A DNA stretch of 64,000 nt from Lentinula raphanica (Eukaryota > Basidiomycota > Agaricomycetes > Agaricales > Omphalotaceae). Of the stretch, positions 42,956-59,878 are shown piece by piece (positions within the stretch are counted from its first letter, which is position 1; the number at the start of each line of letters is the position of its first letter). The translations under genes were made by a program, and so were the position numbers. The stretch lies in contig JANVFP010000030.1 of the NCBI GenBank assembly GCA_027919835.1, positions 496,001 to 560,000 of the forward strand, given 5' to 3'. Under the pieces are notes generated by a model. It made no database searches, had not been told where the DNA came from, and saw only the letters and a list, made by a program, of their open reading frames with translations.

Positions 42956-43102
42956 CTACGTTCGTTTCAATCAGATTATGTGGAAAGAGGAGGCAGAAAC
43001 ATAAAGTAATACCAATAATTTCGAGATGCAGAGAACTCCGTGGGAGAAAGATTTCGCGAGCACATTCGAGCGTCTATAATGGGCGCTTGAGCTTTTGCTC
43101 TT
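42956..43102. promoter_or_regulatory. Bidirectional promoter interval between IF3 and ICP55-type genes
   Basis: 147 bp separate the divergent start codons of two nuclear genes for mitochondrial proteins. The interval must hold both promoters; no specific motif was identified. The shared control is inferred from position. Confidence 0.45.
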
Positions 43103-45235
43103 ATGTTCAACCATTTCCTTAGGAGCCGAGCTTCTCTCAATCTTTCTGTCCGGTCTTATGCTACAGAATTGCACAATGCTTCATTAAAACCGTCTATCTA
43201 CGGGCAACCGCTGTTTGCCTCGCATCCCCATCTCAGTGCGTCTTGCATCTTGCCATTTCGATTCCGATTTCGCTGAGACGTAAGTTAGTCGAACCAGAGG
43301 AATTAACTCCCGGAATCAAAGCCCAAGAATATGAAGACAGGCGTCGAAACCTCATGGATCGTCTCCCAGATAACAGTGTGGTGGTCTCTTTGGCTGGAAC
43401 CGTTAAGTATATGAGTGGAAGTTCGTCATGTTTTGTATGGGTTTTGGTGACCTTGAACTGAACTTCTTGATCAGAAATTTTGTGAGTTCTCCTCAAGAAA
43501 CTCTGTATGAATCTTCAATGAATAAATGCACGTCAAGCTACAAATTCCGTCAAGCCTCTGACTTTTGGTACCTCACTGGATTCGAAGAACCTGATTCCGC
43601 TCTCATATTAGGTGTGTGATGTAGAATTCCTATTCTACCAGAACGCTTAATCTGTCTAGAGAAGAATCATTCTACTCGAGGCTACCATATGACACTGTTC
43701 TCATCTGGTAGTGATTCCAACAAAGAGCAATGGGATGGTGCCAGTACCACATTCGGTGACGCGCGCAAAATCTTCCAAGCCGACGATGCCCGACATATAG
43801 ATGATTTTCCGTCACACTTACGTTCGGTCATCCCTCAATACTCCAATGTCTACTTTGACCTTCCACCTTCTCGGACACGACGTCCAATGAAGACCACGAA
43901 ATCACTTCTCAAATTTCTGAATGGTGGCTCAGAATCCGATCTTGTCCTCGATACATTAGGAAAAGCACGACCTAACCCGTTAAGTTCCGAGATCGGACGT
44001 CTGCGTGCTTTCAAAAGCCCTTCGGAGCAAAAACTCATGAGAGCTGCAGCAGATATCAGTGGGAGGGCACACGCCAAGGTATCAATTCCTCATATCTGTT
44101 CATTCAGAAGGACTCACCTTACTCCTCAGACAATGCGCTTTACGCGTCCTGGATTGTCAGAGGCTGCTCTTGCTGCACATTTTAATTATCTCTGTTGCCT
44201 TTCGGGAGCACAGCGTCTTGCATATGTTCCTGTTGTGGCCTCTGGGTATGAACCTGTCTTTGCAATCAGTCTCAATTTGACATTACTTTTACATAGACCG
44301 AACGCCCTCATAATCCACTACACTCACAATAATCAACTAATAAACCAAGACGAACTAATACTTATGGATGCTGCCTGCGAATACAAGTAAGATCAATGAC
44401 CGCTTCTTTCGACCATCTCAGCTTTAGCTCTCCTCGTTTCATAGTGGCTATGCATCAGATATCAGTACGAAGCCTCTTCTCGTCAAATGACAAATATGAA
44501 ACAGAGATTTCTTCTAGCACGAACATACCCAGCGAACGGTTCTTTCACTCCACCCCAGCGCGATTTGTATTCTGCAGTCCTTTCTGCTCAAAAGACACTG
44601 GTATCTCTATGCCACGAAGGTTCAAGCATGAACCTGTACGAGCTCCATCGAAAATCTTCGGAATTGCTCCGTCAAGAGTTACTTCAAATTGGATTCCAAT
44701 TACATGGCGGTGACCTTGAACGTCTGTATCCTCACTTCGTAAGTCACCCCATCGGCATAGGTACGTTCTTCGTTTTCAAGAAAGCAGTTCGATGGATTAA
44801 TGCATTACATATAGATCTTCATGAATCCGATAACTTTACTCGGAGTGGAAGGTATATCATGCTCAAATCACACCTTAGCTGTTTGATACTCACTCAGTTT
44901 TTTGTATCCTAGCTTGAAAGCTGGGATGGTAGTGACGGTCGAGCCAGGAATTTACGTCCCTCCTTCCCCAGCTTTTCCAAAGTATTTCCACAACCTCGGT
45001 GTTCGTATTGAAGTGAGCTCCATCCAATCTATGATGTCTACAAACTGTTGCTCATTGCCGACACAGGATGAAGTACTAGTTGGAAAAGAGAATCCTGTGG
45101 TTCTGTCAGTCAATGCTCCTAAAGAGGTGAGCATGCTGACTGCTTTGAACTCGATTCGTTTATCATTCAATCTTCCAACAGATTGCAGATGTTGAGGGTG
45201 CTTGTCAGGGCTTATTGGGTCTTGAACCATTCTGA
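43103..45235 (+). CDS. ICP55: Mitochondrial Xaa-Pro aminopeptidase, ICP55 type (M24 family)
   Basis: A multi-exon gene of about 470 residues. The N-terminus is a mitochondrial presequence, followed by 'HLIEPEELTPGI' and the 'DFWYLTGFEEPDSA' block of aminopeptidase P. M24 metal ligands are visible in order: Asp in 'LMDAACEY..GYASDI', His in 'FVSHPIGIDLHES', Glu in 'TVEPGIY' and Glu in 'VRIEDEVLV'. ICP55 removes one residue after MPP cleavage, stabilising matrix proteins. A 7-nt exon (43475-43481) supplies codons in the conserved 'SGKIFYKFRQ' segment, and a 20-nt exon lies near the metal-binding Asp. Confidence 0.9.
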
Positions 45236-45387
45236 CGGAGCGACGCTGTGTAGCTTCGTGTCATCACTTCTCATCAAACTCATGGAACCATAATCAATCT
45301 GATTGCATAAAATACAACTGAACAGTGAACACATAGTGAAAAATAAGAACGAGCGATTCCGTGAGATACTCAGGTCCTAAGTCCATA

Positions 45388-47947
45388 TCACCTCGATTCC
45401 CCTTCTAGATTCGTAGCAAACTTCCCTTCCCCATAACCCGGTTGACCCGGATAGTGTTCTTCCCCAGGGGATGAAGGATCCATATCATTCGTCACTCTGA
45501 CATGACCCAAACTCCCATAATCATTCCTCTGAGGGCTTCCTGAACCCGGAGGAGCATCCACATAGGAGTTAATATAATCATACTGATCATCAGGACCAGC
45601 TTGGGAAACACGGTTGGCTTGATTATTATTGAAATTATGCGCCTCGTAGGGCCGCAGAGTCAACGGACTAGCCTGCGGCGGTGTACCCTGGGCATTTGAA
45701 CTGCCTCGTTTCTTGGGCTGCAGAGGACTGACATCAGCCAGATGAGACGAGGTGCGTATTCCACCGCCCAGCCCCCCGTTTCCTTGGTTGAGATCCGTAC
45801 TCCCAGCTCGGCCACCACCAGGCCGGCGAAATGCTGCAGCGGATATCGTGCGCGGGGCCCCGATTGCTGGGGATGGTGGGAGGTTGCCGGAAAGAGACGT
45901 ACTTGAGCGCTGACCGAAAGGCGAGGATCCCCGTGAACGAGGATATTCTAGAGGAGTGCGGTAGCTGGAACCGTTTGAGATGGATGATTGGGTACGGTCG
46001 GATATGGTCAGTCTGGGTGGCGAGTTGTGGATTGGTGAAGAAGGTTTATCATATTCATTGTCGTGCAGGTTCATGTCGATTGGGCCGGGAGATACACCGC
46101 GCTGGGCGAAGGGTGCGACAGGTGGAATCAGAGGGGACGGCGAACGACCGTTACTTTCTTGTTCAGAAAGGGAAGGTCGTCTCAACCCTTGTTCCTGCGA
46201 GGGTTCGACTATTGGGGGAGGAATTGTGGACGACGTCGGAGGGTTGTTATCAGAAATGAGAGAACTGATCTCTCGACTGAGTTTCATGGCAGCATCCGCA
46301 TTCAATGCCCGCTCTTCCTCTTCTGGGCTCATTGACGGAGGTGGAATGCGTTGTATCGAAGGTCGGCTTTCACTGGGAGCGCTAGAAACCTCGCCAACAC
46401 TCTGTTCGTGTCGTCTGGCCATTTCACTATCAATATCTTGTGTTTGTCCAAAGTGAACGTGCTCTTGGTTTAGATGGTGGTCATGACCGGTACCAGGATC
46501 ATGAGGAGGGTTATCACCGGGGTTGGTCAAGTATGCCAGACCCATGTCGTCACCATATGAGCTGACTGCGCGTTCGTTGGACGTATTTGGACCATTCCCG
46601 TGCAACTCCCAAGGACTAGGCATCACAAGAGGAGGAGCAGCACCGGCAGGTGGTCCTGGGAGATGTGTCTCGTGTGTCTCGTAAGACGGAGCCGGCTCTT
46701 CCATCGATTGTCGTGCGTCTAATGCAGCTGCAATAGAGGACGAGAAGGACTCATCCTCACCGTGATGGGCTGGACCATCATATAGCGAGTATCGAGGTCC
46801 ATCATTCACAGTTGCAGAAGGGAACGTAGCAAATCTGCTTGCAATCGGGGAGCTAGTAGACGACATACCAAAGTCGTCGGCACTACGAGAAGCTTCCGTA
46901 TAGGTAGTAGTATTGATGTTGGTAGATATCGGCGAAGGAGGGACGCTAGTTGCTGAGTTACCAGTGATCGTCGATGTATCGAGGAAATGACCGGTTCCCA
47001 AGCCTTGAGGCGGTGCAAGAAAATCGGTCGTACCCTTGTGTGCGGTACCCGGAGCGGGAGCAGTTGAGAAGGCGACCTCCTCGACGCAGCGAGTAGCATC
47101 GTTCAGAAGTGATCCTACTTTCTGATGGTTCATATACATTGTACGAGTCATTCCTGGCTGTGTTGTTTCTTCCGGAATCTCCTGAAAGGGGGTTAGACAG
47201 GTCGGACGACCACTATTATGTGATGACTGACATTGATAATGAGACGACCAAATTCACCAATGATAGTGCCCTTCTCACAACACTCCAGCAATCCACCGAA
47301 CTTGAGCCCCATCCAGGACTTAGTTTTGGCACGCTTGTAATCGCTAAGTGAGGCTTCGTCTGACATGATTTCTGAGTCCATCGAGCGTATTTCGTCTCGA
47401 AGTCGATTCAAAGTTTCCGTCTGCATGCCGAGATTTTTATGCTCGGGGGACATCTTCGACAGTTTCTTCTCCGCAGCATCAGCCTTGCTGATGAGTGCTT
47501 TCCTTCGCCGCTTTAGTTCGTCTAGTGCTTCTTCACGAGAACGTATTCCTTTCATGTGATCCCTAATTGCGTGTTCATGAGATGCATAATTGGAAAGAGC
47601 AGCGGCATATTGGGTGAGGAGGTTCGTGGACGCTGAAAGTGTATCCTGTGTCCCATATGGATATTGCAGATGACAGAAAGGAGTTAGTGAGCTCACGAGC
47701 AAGTCTTCGCCTTCTCCCGAGCCCCATGCACGCAGTGCCTCTGCGGATTTCCCAATATCAACACTTAATTTTTGAAGCCTGGTCGGTGGTGTGAGATTGG
47801 TTCCTCAAGCAGATGAATTTTGACTAACGATATAAGAACAGTTTTCTCCGCTGTAATCAACTCCTGTAGCGGTCTGAGATCCTTGTTCACTCCTAACGAA
47901 GGGATGGTCGAATTATGAGCGATTTTGGTTGCGGCGGTCTTGAACAT
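45388..47947 (-). CDS. Eisosome/sphingolipid-responsive Pil1-domain protein with long disordered tail
   Basis: The N-terminal 230 residues (exons between 47947 and 47151) form a helical BAR-like Pil1 domain with the 'ATKIAHNSTIPSLGVNKDLR' start typical of basidiomycete Pil1/Lsp1 proteins, through 'KSWMGLKFGGLLECCEKG'. Pil1 proteins scaffold eisosomes at the plasma membrane. The remaining roughly 580 residues are one exon of Ser/Pro/Gly/Asn-rich low complexity without a recognised domain, probably disordered and a phosphorylation target. Three short introns interrupt the first 800 bases. The gene ends 152 bp from the convergent ICP55-type gene. Confidence 0.85.
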
Positions 47948-49255
47948 CGTGCATATAGCTTCGAGGTAGACACGTAGATGATGGGGGGTGATGGAGGAGA
48001 GATAGTGTAAGCTGATGTGATTGTTGTGAATGCTGTAGGTCGTGGTAGAGGTTCAAGTGGAGAGTGAGATAAAGTGACGCATAGGACGCAGGCGAGACTA
48101 AAATGAATTCGGAAGCATTCCGTTGGTGGCGTCATTGTAGCTTACGGCCAAGGCCGCCCGGAATTCCTGATTTAGTAGGCCTGTCCGTTGAGCTAGTCGA
48201 ACATATAGAGCGAAACTTCAGATTTCAACGTTCGAGAGCTATGACGATATAATTCGGACAAAATCGGTATAGGTGGTTGGGCACTCCGATTATTTGATCA
48301 ATGAATCATGGTATTCGCATTTTGACTTGGACTGAATAAATAGACGCTCGAGTTGTGTACCGCTCCACTCTGAGTAGGGTCATATAGAAATGGCCTGCAC
48401 CTGTTAGCACTAACACATATACATGATTGAGTTCAACAAGATGGCATATAAGTGTTGTTCATTGGTTATTGACTTGCAATAGACTCAAATCAGTCACTCT
48501 GGCAGAGATGTGATGAGCGCAATCACTATCTGAGCGCTCATTTCAGACTTTCCGTGCACGAAGCTTGAGTCTAATTGGTCATTGTTTCTTCACTGTTTTG
48601 TGATTGGAATGAAGCATTTCAACATAGAATGAACAGAACCATTTCGAGAACTAGTACCAATAGTTGCAGCACTCGCGATCGCAAACTTCATCCATGGCCA
48701 TTGAACTCGGTCCTATAAAAACATCGTATATTATTTATATATAACCCGCTGACAAGTTGCCTATTATGTAGTACGATAGTTCGAAGTACGATAGTTCGAG
48801 TAGCTTTGTAGAAGACAGTAAGACCGTGAGCGAGCATAACGCATAGCGTCGTCAGAATATTCGGTGTAGATTTCCGTTTTGATTGGCCGGTCGAAGCACT
48901 GGACACAACCTGATATCGAGCATCAGTAATATAATGACCGATACGAGCCGACTTGCCTGACACGAACAAGTGTAGCGCCGAATAATACCAAATGTCACGG
49001 GGGTAATGTGAGGATGAAGAGGGAAGGGGAAAAGAGGGTATGAAGTGGCGATCGAAGGTGAAAGAAAGCATGTGTATTCAATAAACGAAGTGTATGGGAT
49101 ACGCAAAACAAAGCAGCACAGACAATGATTGGAAGACGATTGTCCTCACGACCTTACACAAGAATCATATATACTGAAGACGATATGTCAGGAATCTTAC
49201 TGTCAATATGCGAGAAATACGTACCGACTGATGAATATACAACGGAACGTATGAT
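47948..49255. other. Non-coding stretch carrying repeat copy A1
   Basis: 1.3 kb between the Pil1-domain gene and the NOT1 fragment. It holds repeat A1 (48250-48616), a 15-bp perfect tandem pair (GTACGATAGTTCGA at 48771-48800) and otherwise no recognised gene. Confidence 0.6.
48250..48616 (+). repeat. Dispersed direct repeat A, copy 1
   Basis: Shares sequence with 59304-59545 in the same orientation, including an identical 29-bp block (48353-48381 versus 59382-59410), an AATTCGGACAAAA start and a TGTGATTGGAATGAAGCA end. Internal indels make copy 1 longer. It is not coding. Confidence 0.85.
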
Positions 49256-50905
49256 CTAGAAACGACACGCAAAGAAAGGATGCTCTACTGCAGGAAACAT
49301 GGTGAGTAATTTGCGAGAGTATTCAAGGCAGATTTCATTCCAGGAAGCGTCCTATACAAATTTGTGAGCCATTGACAGAACAGTGAATGTCTTGTCACTT
49401 TGCTCACCGTGACTTGTAAGAGGCCCATATGCACAAGCTCAGCACTGGCTTTGTCTAACATCTCGCGAACGACACCTCGAATCTCTGTCGACTCTGAATC
49501 TGCTAACTTCACCAAAACCTCGAACAGATCAAGGGAATTCCAAGTGTGACCCTGAACATTAGCTGCAAGGGATTTGACAGTGGGACTGGCGCTTGCAACA
49601 TCCTCGACTGTTACTATGCGGCGGCCAGGAAGCTGGACAAAGTTGAACGTGTCACCCGGAAGGGAGAGCAGGGCATCAAGAAGGCGAAGTTGGTAAAGTG
49701 CGTTCGACCAAATAGTCCAAAAACCAGTTACAGGGTGGGGATTGGCGTCACGAGAGCAACCGAGAAGGATGGCGATGAGGAGTTTGAGAGTTGGGGTGTC
49801 AACACTGTGTCGGTCGGGAACGTCGAAAGATTTGATCACAGTTGCCCAATTGAGGTTGGCACTGGGGAAGCTGTTTAAGGCTCGAACTAGAGCTGCTATA
49901 TCACATATAACCGCTCCTTCAGTAGCCTTCCCGCTCAAGGTTAACATGATATCAACGACCAGTTTGTTTTGCGGAGGAGAAACATCAGTGATGCCAAAAC
50001 GCGCCAAGAGTGCACGAACGACATCGGGGTCAGCTGTGATGTCGGGGCCAAGTTGCGCGAGAGCCTGAACGAGTGTTGTACCGGGGGGTAAACTGTCGAA
50101 ACTTTGAAGTTGGCATTGATGTATCACATGAGACGATAAAAACTCACCTCAAACTAGGCAGAATACGTTGGAGCATAGGAGCAACAGTATCTTTGCCATA
50201 TTTGGTCTGTGCTGCCACGATAAGTGCTTGTCGTTGTGAGGCATCAAGAACGGGAGAATCTGCAGGAGGATCGGAGAGCAGACTTCCCAGTAATTTGGTA
50301 ACCTGATTTGGTGACAAGTCTGCAGGGTCGGAAGACGGATTATGACATAGGCTGAGGACTGCATTTTCGAGCTCCTGGTTCACGACTATTTGTGCTTGCG
50401 CGCTGAATTCTACTCTGACTGGAGAGGAAACGATTGGAGCCGCGAGAACCAGTCGCTCGAGAGGTCGTAAGCCCATGCGATCAACGAATCGAACAAAGTC
50501 AAATTTCCTGAAGACTTCTCCTTCACCTCCATCAACACCGTCCCGAAAGCGCTCAGCAAGATATGGGTCTCGAGCTAATCTTTGTGTTTCTTGTAAGAGC
50601 AGCCGAAAAGATAGTGAGCACGAGGCGTCGAAGGTCGTGGAATTATTGTCGGAAGACAAACGCGCTTGAGAGTGCGCAATCAAGCGCCTGATGAAGTACA
50701 GGTAGGTATCTATACCATGTTGCTCGGAAAGCTGCAGGAGGTAATGAGTTTTTGTTGGGTGTAGTTGATTGTGAAGACGCACTAAGTGAATTTGCAGATG
50801 ATTCCGTTCATAATTATCCTCCGTCAAGGTTGCCAGCATTAACATTATCACGCCTTTGACGATAGCCGCATGCATGGCCGTCGTGTCCTCACACAAGTTA
50901 TCCAT
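49256..50905 (-). pseudogene. Truncated duplicate of NOT1 (CCR4-NOT scaffold), first 512 codons only
   Basis: Three exons (50905-50148, 50092-49408, 49351-49256) read without frame breaks into 512 residues matching the N-terminal HEAT-repeat part of NOT1: blocks such as 'LVQALAQLGPDITADPDVVR' and 'GHTWNSLDLFEVLV' are preserved, then 'WNEICLEYSRKLL'. The true protein is over 2,000 residues; here the frame ends at TAG 49256-49258 just after that last block. Because introns are kept, the copy came from DNA, not a retrotransposed mRNA. The open frame means it could still be expressed as a short protein. Whether a complete NOT1 exists elsewhere cannot be seen, but it should, since NOT1 is essential. 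Confidence 0.8.
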
Positions 50906-51210
50906 ATGCGAGTTGGTCCTCGATGGTGGGTCGCTGTGTTGAGGGTGGAATTGTTGATGAATAGTGGGAGGTTGTGATGTGAAAAAGGATGGGTGGTAAC
51001 TTGGAGGCGACGCGGTACTTTTGAGGCTACAGAGCCACTACGACTGACAAGAGTGAGTCCAACGAGAGAGACAACTTTTGCGATGATGACTCAGCAGTAA
51101 ATTTGGTTGAATTTGGAGAGGATTGATAGGCGCTTAAAATAGACGCACACACCTCAAATTTGCGTCTGAATATCGATACACTGTCACATTAAGTACATAG
51201 AAGAATATAT
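50906..51210. other. Spacer between the NOT1 and PRP8 copies
   Basis: 305 bp without a recognised gene. It lies between two broken genes of the same orientation and may contain the promoter of the NOT1 copy. Confidence 0.4.
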
Positions 51211-56600
<5,390 letters not shown>

Positions 56601-56609
56601 GAAGCTTAC

Positions 56610-56865
56610 AGGATATAATCAAAGACCTCGGTTTGGCGAGATCTTCGATGGTGTAGAACTGAGAGGGTTTGGGGGGGCGTCGATTGAGAGTGAGTGGCTT
56701 CAAGAAAACGCGTTCATCTGTAGTTTCTTCGTTCTGTGCGTCGTGTTCTTCAACATCCTTCATTAGACTGCCTGCATCAAAGCTGACGGTGAGGAGCTCG
56801 GCCTCTTCGTCTCCACGAGAGATGCCACTATATTCCTTTATTGTTCCGTAATGTACGCCAGAAAG
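56610..56865 (-). other. Unrecognised internal exon joined to the 5' end of the PRP8 pseudogene
   Basis: An open stretch of 85 codons with a good acceptor (CTTCACAG) upstream and a GTAAGC donor downstream. The protein is acidic in the middle and ends near 'PPKPSQFYTIEDLAKPR'. I do not recognise it as part of PRP8, whose expected N-terminal sequence it does not match. It could be an exon from another gene fused here by rearrangement. Confidence 0.4.
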
Positions 56866-57480
56866 CTGTGAAGAGTGTTAATATTGACAGTGAGAGAGTA
56901 CCAGAACGAAAGAAAAACAACATGAAAAGCCTTAGCATGCCGGTGTATGCCAAGACACCACATTCTGCTGCCCCAAAGTCGGGTCTGCATACTAGAGGCT
57001 TGGGCATAATGGAGCTAGGTCAAATCATAGTAATATGCCGAAATACGCAAGGTAGAATTGAGGCCACTCACATGCAGACATGAAGGTAAGAAGCTAAGAG
57101 AAAACGACTGGCGCCGGTGGTTTATCATGACAACGTGATCGCGTCATCATCATTCGGAATCGTACTACAACTTGAACTTGCAACTTAACTTCAAGAAATG
57201 GCCCAGCTGAATGCTTTGGCCAGTCAGAAATACATGTTATGAATGATACTCTATCCTATCTTTCAGTGCTCACCGTTTGCTCACCGTTTGCTCACCGTCT
57301 CGCGGACCAACCGTCCGAATTAGTGGAGACTTCGTCTGACGTAAGCAGTTCTCGATAGCAGGCGCGCTTTCCTTCCATTGTCAACTTACGTAAAGCTTCA
57401 TTTTTTGTTGGGCAACGTCGACCACGAATCGCTGCTACTACTGTCTTATCGTTTCTGCTACTCCATCTTTTCTCGATCGG
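56866..57480. other. Spacer with an 11-bp triple repeat and repeat copy B1
   Basis: About 600 bp upstream of the orphan gene. It contains three tandem copies of GCTCACCGTTT (57268-57300, the last imperfect) and repeat B1 (57296-57438). No gene was seen. Confidence 0.5.
57296..57438 (+). repeat. Dispersed direct repeat B, copy 1
   Basis: Matches 63692-63854 in the same orientation. The core of 48 bp (57373-57420 versus 63768-63815) differs at only two positions; both copies end in AATCGCTGCT. Confidence 0.85.
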
Positions 57481-58669
57481 ATGATTCAACATATAGAGGA
57501 ATCGATTCATCTTCAGGAGATCGCGAGCGCGGGCAGTAGTCGTGTATTTCCAACCGTTATTCCAGTATCATCGGCGCGCCATGGGCCTCTTCCATCGAGT
57601 ATTAAACCTAGACGACGCTCAGGATCAACTCCGCCTTTGGGTACAGTAACGCGTATGACAGACGTGATGCCTTCGAGTGATATGGAAGCGTCTCATAGTA
57701 CCGGTGTCGCTGTCGATGTTGCGGGCTCAGAGGTAGAGCAAGATTGGGAAATGGAAGATGAGGTTGATTTAACCAATGATCAACGTTTATTGAAGCATTG
57801 GATCAGAGAACATATGGGTGTTGAAGAGTTGATGGCACCGGGTTTTAAGTTTTTTTACGTTCGCTGCCAGGTGCATTCCTTTGCTTAATCCACTGAACTC
57901 GAACTAATGCAGGAACCTTCAGCCCCAGTTCGAACAAAAAAATGTACATCGCATTTGCACTGATATTCAACACCGAGTTAATGACCCTCTGATTCTACGA
58001 TTTCCCTCTACTTTACCTGGAGGTATATATCTTCAAGCACGAAGCATGCTCCCTCAGAACACTGTCCTTGCGGCATACCACCTCACAATTCCCGGCTTCT
58101 TGTACTCGAAAACCCCCCGATTCGCATTTCCAGTGCACGAGTTGAATCCCCACATATCTACAGCAGAAGCTCGCACAGAATTAGCGTTACCATCTATAGT
58201 CCCATTGATGTTCCTGTGGGCATTCAATGCATTCCACGGCGACCGACCCATCTTGATCGATATCCCCCTCGTAGTTGGATCAAAGGCAAAAGCGGTCTTC
58301 ACAAGGATTTGGACTTGTTGCAGACGAATTCGGTGGAACGGGCTCTCCGTCCAAACCCGTTACGAAACACAGGGAATAAAGAATTCGTTTGCCTGGGTCG
58401 ACTACCACTTACTCCGGCGCATGGATAATGATTGGTTTCTTCATGACGTCGATGGTTCTGACGAGGCTGGTTTGCATACGAAATGGAATATTCACTGGCG
58501 TCTGAAATCTGTCTATACCCCCGCTTACTCACCTGGAGAACGGCGTAATCGGATATTACTGGAGGAGACTGCACTGGCAACTGGTTCCACGGGCGCAGGA
58601 CCGACTCGTGCGACAACGTCCTATTTTCAACCCACTCAGTCTGGTACTTACCATTGGAACGAGCGTTGA
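57481..58669 (+). CDS. Orphan protein, function unknown
   Basis: Two exons (57481-57870 and 57923-58669, intron 52 nt) give 378 residues. The first 90 residues are Ser/Pro/Arg-rich, then an acidic stretch, then a more ordered region starting with 'WIREHMGVEELMAPGFKFFY'. No domain, signal peptide or membrane span is recognised. The acceptor used (CCTTCAG) keeps the frame open through exon 2, while the nearer GCAG would not. The region after about residue 285 is less convincing, and a slip into another frame cannot be ruled out. It begins 43 bp after repeat B1. Confidence 0.5.
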
Positions 58670-58891
58670 ACACGACGGGATCTTTGCCATGAGGCTTCGC
58701 ATCGTAGAATTGAAAACTGCTGAGTGGGATCAAAGACTGCTTAGTGAACATCCATACTCACATTGCTTTTTTTCCTTCTCGTGTTTTTGCTTTCTTTCGC
58801 ATACTCACGCTCTGATCACCTATTATTCTGCCGTTGCTAAATCGTCCGCTGGTCTTTCGAGCTTTGTGATTCTCCTCGTACCTTCACTCTC

Positions 58892-58986
58892 TTCACTCTT
58901 CCCTTCTCCCTTCACTCTTCCCTTCTCCCTTCACTCTTCCCTTCTCCCTTCACTCTTCCCTTCTCCCTTCACTCTTTCCTTCTCCG
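58892..58986 (+). repeat. Minisatellite, 19-bp unit, five copies
   Basis: Unit TTCACTCTTCCCTTCTCCC, four near-perfect copies and a fifth diverged one in tandem. The period is not a multiple of three, so it is not a coding repeat. Confidence 0.9.
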
Positions 58987-59303
58987 TTTGTCGCACTGTC
59001 TCGTTTCCTCCCGAGCTCGTACCTAGATTAGTGCAAAAAGGATCTCAAGTTTATACGATCTACTTCCGGGCCTTTATTTCCGAGAATCAGCCATCGGTTC
59101 GGAAAATGCGTACACAATGCATACATACTAGTCCACAAATACACTAATACACTGACCTACTCGCACCGAGATCAACCGAAACATGAGAGCTAATATCGAC
59201 GTCCGAGGCCTCACTGAGAGACGGTTGCTCAGGAAAGTCAAAATCATAATCTTGAGTGAACATACGAGCCAAGATACGAGATACAAGTCGCGTTTCGAGT
59301 CAA

Positions 59304-59545
59304 AATAATTCGGACAAAACCGATATAGGTGGCTGGGTGACCGGGTCCTTCACATCTGCATATAGATCAACGCCGCTCAAATTGTGTACCGCTCCACTCT
59401 GAGTAGGGTCGTATAGAAACGGCCTACTAACACATATGCATGCTTGAATTGAACAAGTTGGCGTGTAAGTATTGTGTATTGGTCATCAACTGGCGATTGG
59501 TCATTTTTTAGTGATTGGTCATCATTCTGTGATTGGAATGAAGCA
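59304..59545 (+). repeat. Dispersed direct repeat A, copy 2
   Basis: Second copy of the repeat at 48250-48616, shorter by internal deletions. It ends about 330 bp before the HECT-like start codon. Confidence 0.85.
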
Positions 59546-59878
59546 GTATCGAGCAACCCGGGAGCAACCTCTAGTTCCGATCCTTCACCTACGTGTGTTT
59601 GTCGCAGGTTCGTCGTTCCATTTTGCTGATGCCTTGCTTTACTCTACTGACGTGTCCTTTATTTGGATCGACGGCAGGAACGATACTTTAAAAGACGCAT
59701 GAAGCGGTCAACCCTTCTTCACCCCCCTCTTTTATCCTCCTCTTCGTTCAGCGTTTAGCTCGCCTTCAGCCAATCTTTTGAATTTCTCAGCAATTTCTAC
59801 GGTCAGTACGCAGTGATTAACCGAATTCATGCATAAATCTGATATGTTCTTCAGTTATCATTTCATCTAATCGTCGTC

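Larger units (their letters stand above)
58670..59878. other. Spacer with minisatellite and repeat copy A2
   Basis: 1.2 kb with no recognised gene. It holds a CT-rich minisatellite (58892-58986), repeat A2 (59304-59545) and the promoter of the HECT-like gene, where CT-rich sequence precedes the ATG. Confidence 0.6.

Noticed and set aside
45831..46456. Plus-strand frames of 90-158 codons opposite the Pil1-domain tail
   Set aside because: They are antisense to a long exon with biased composition and have no start context or family match.
58608..59147. Plus-strand frame through the minisatellite
   Set aside because: It is low-complexity translation of the tandem repeat and overlaps the end of the orphan gene in another frame.
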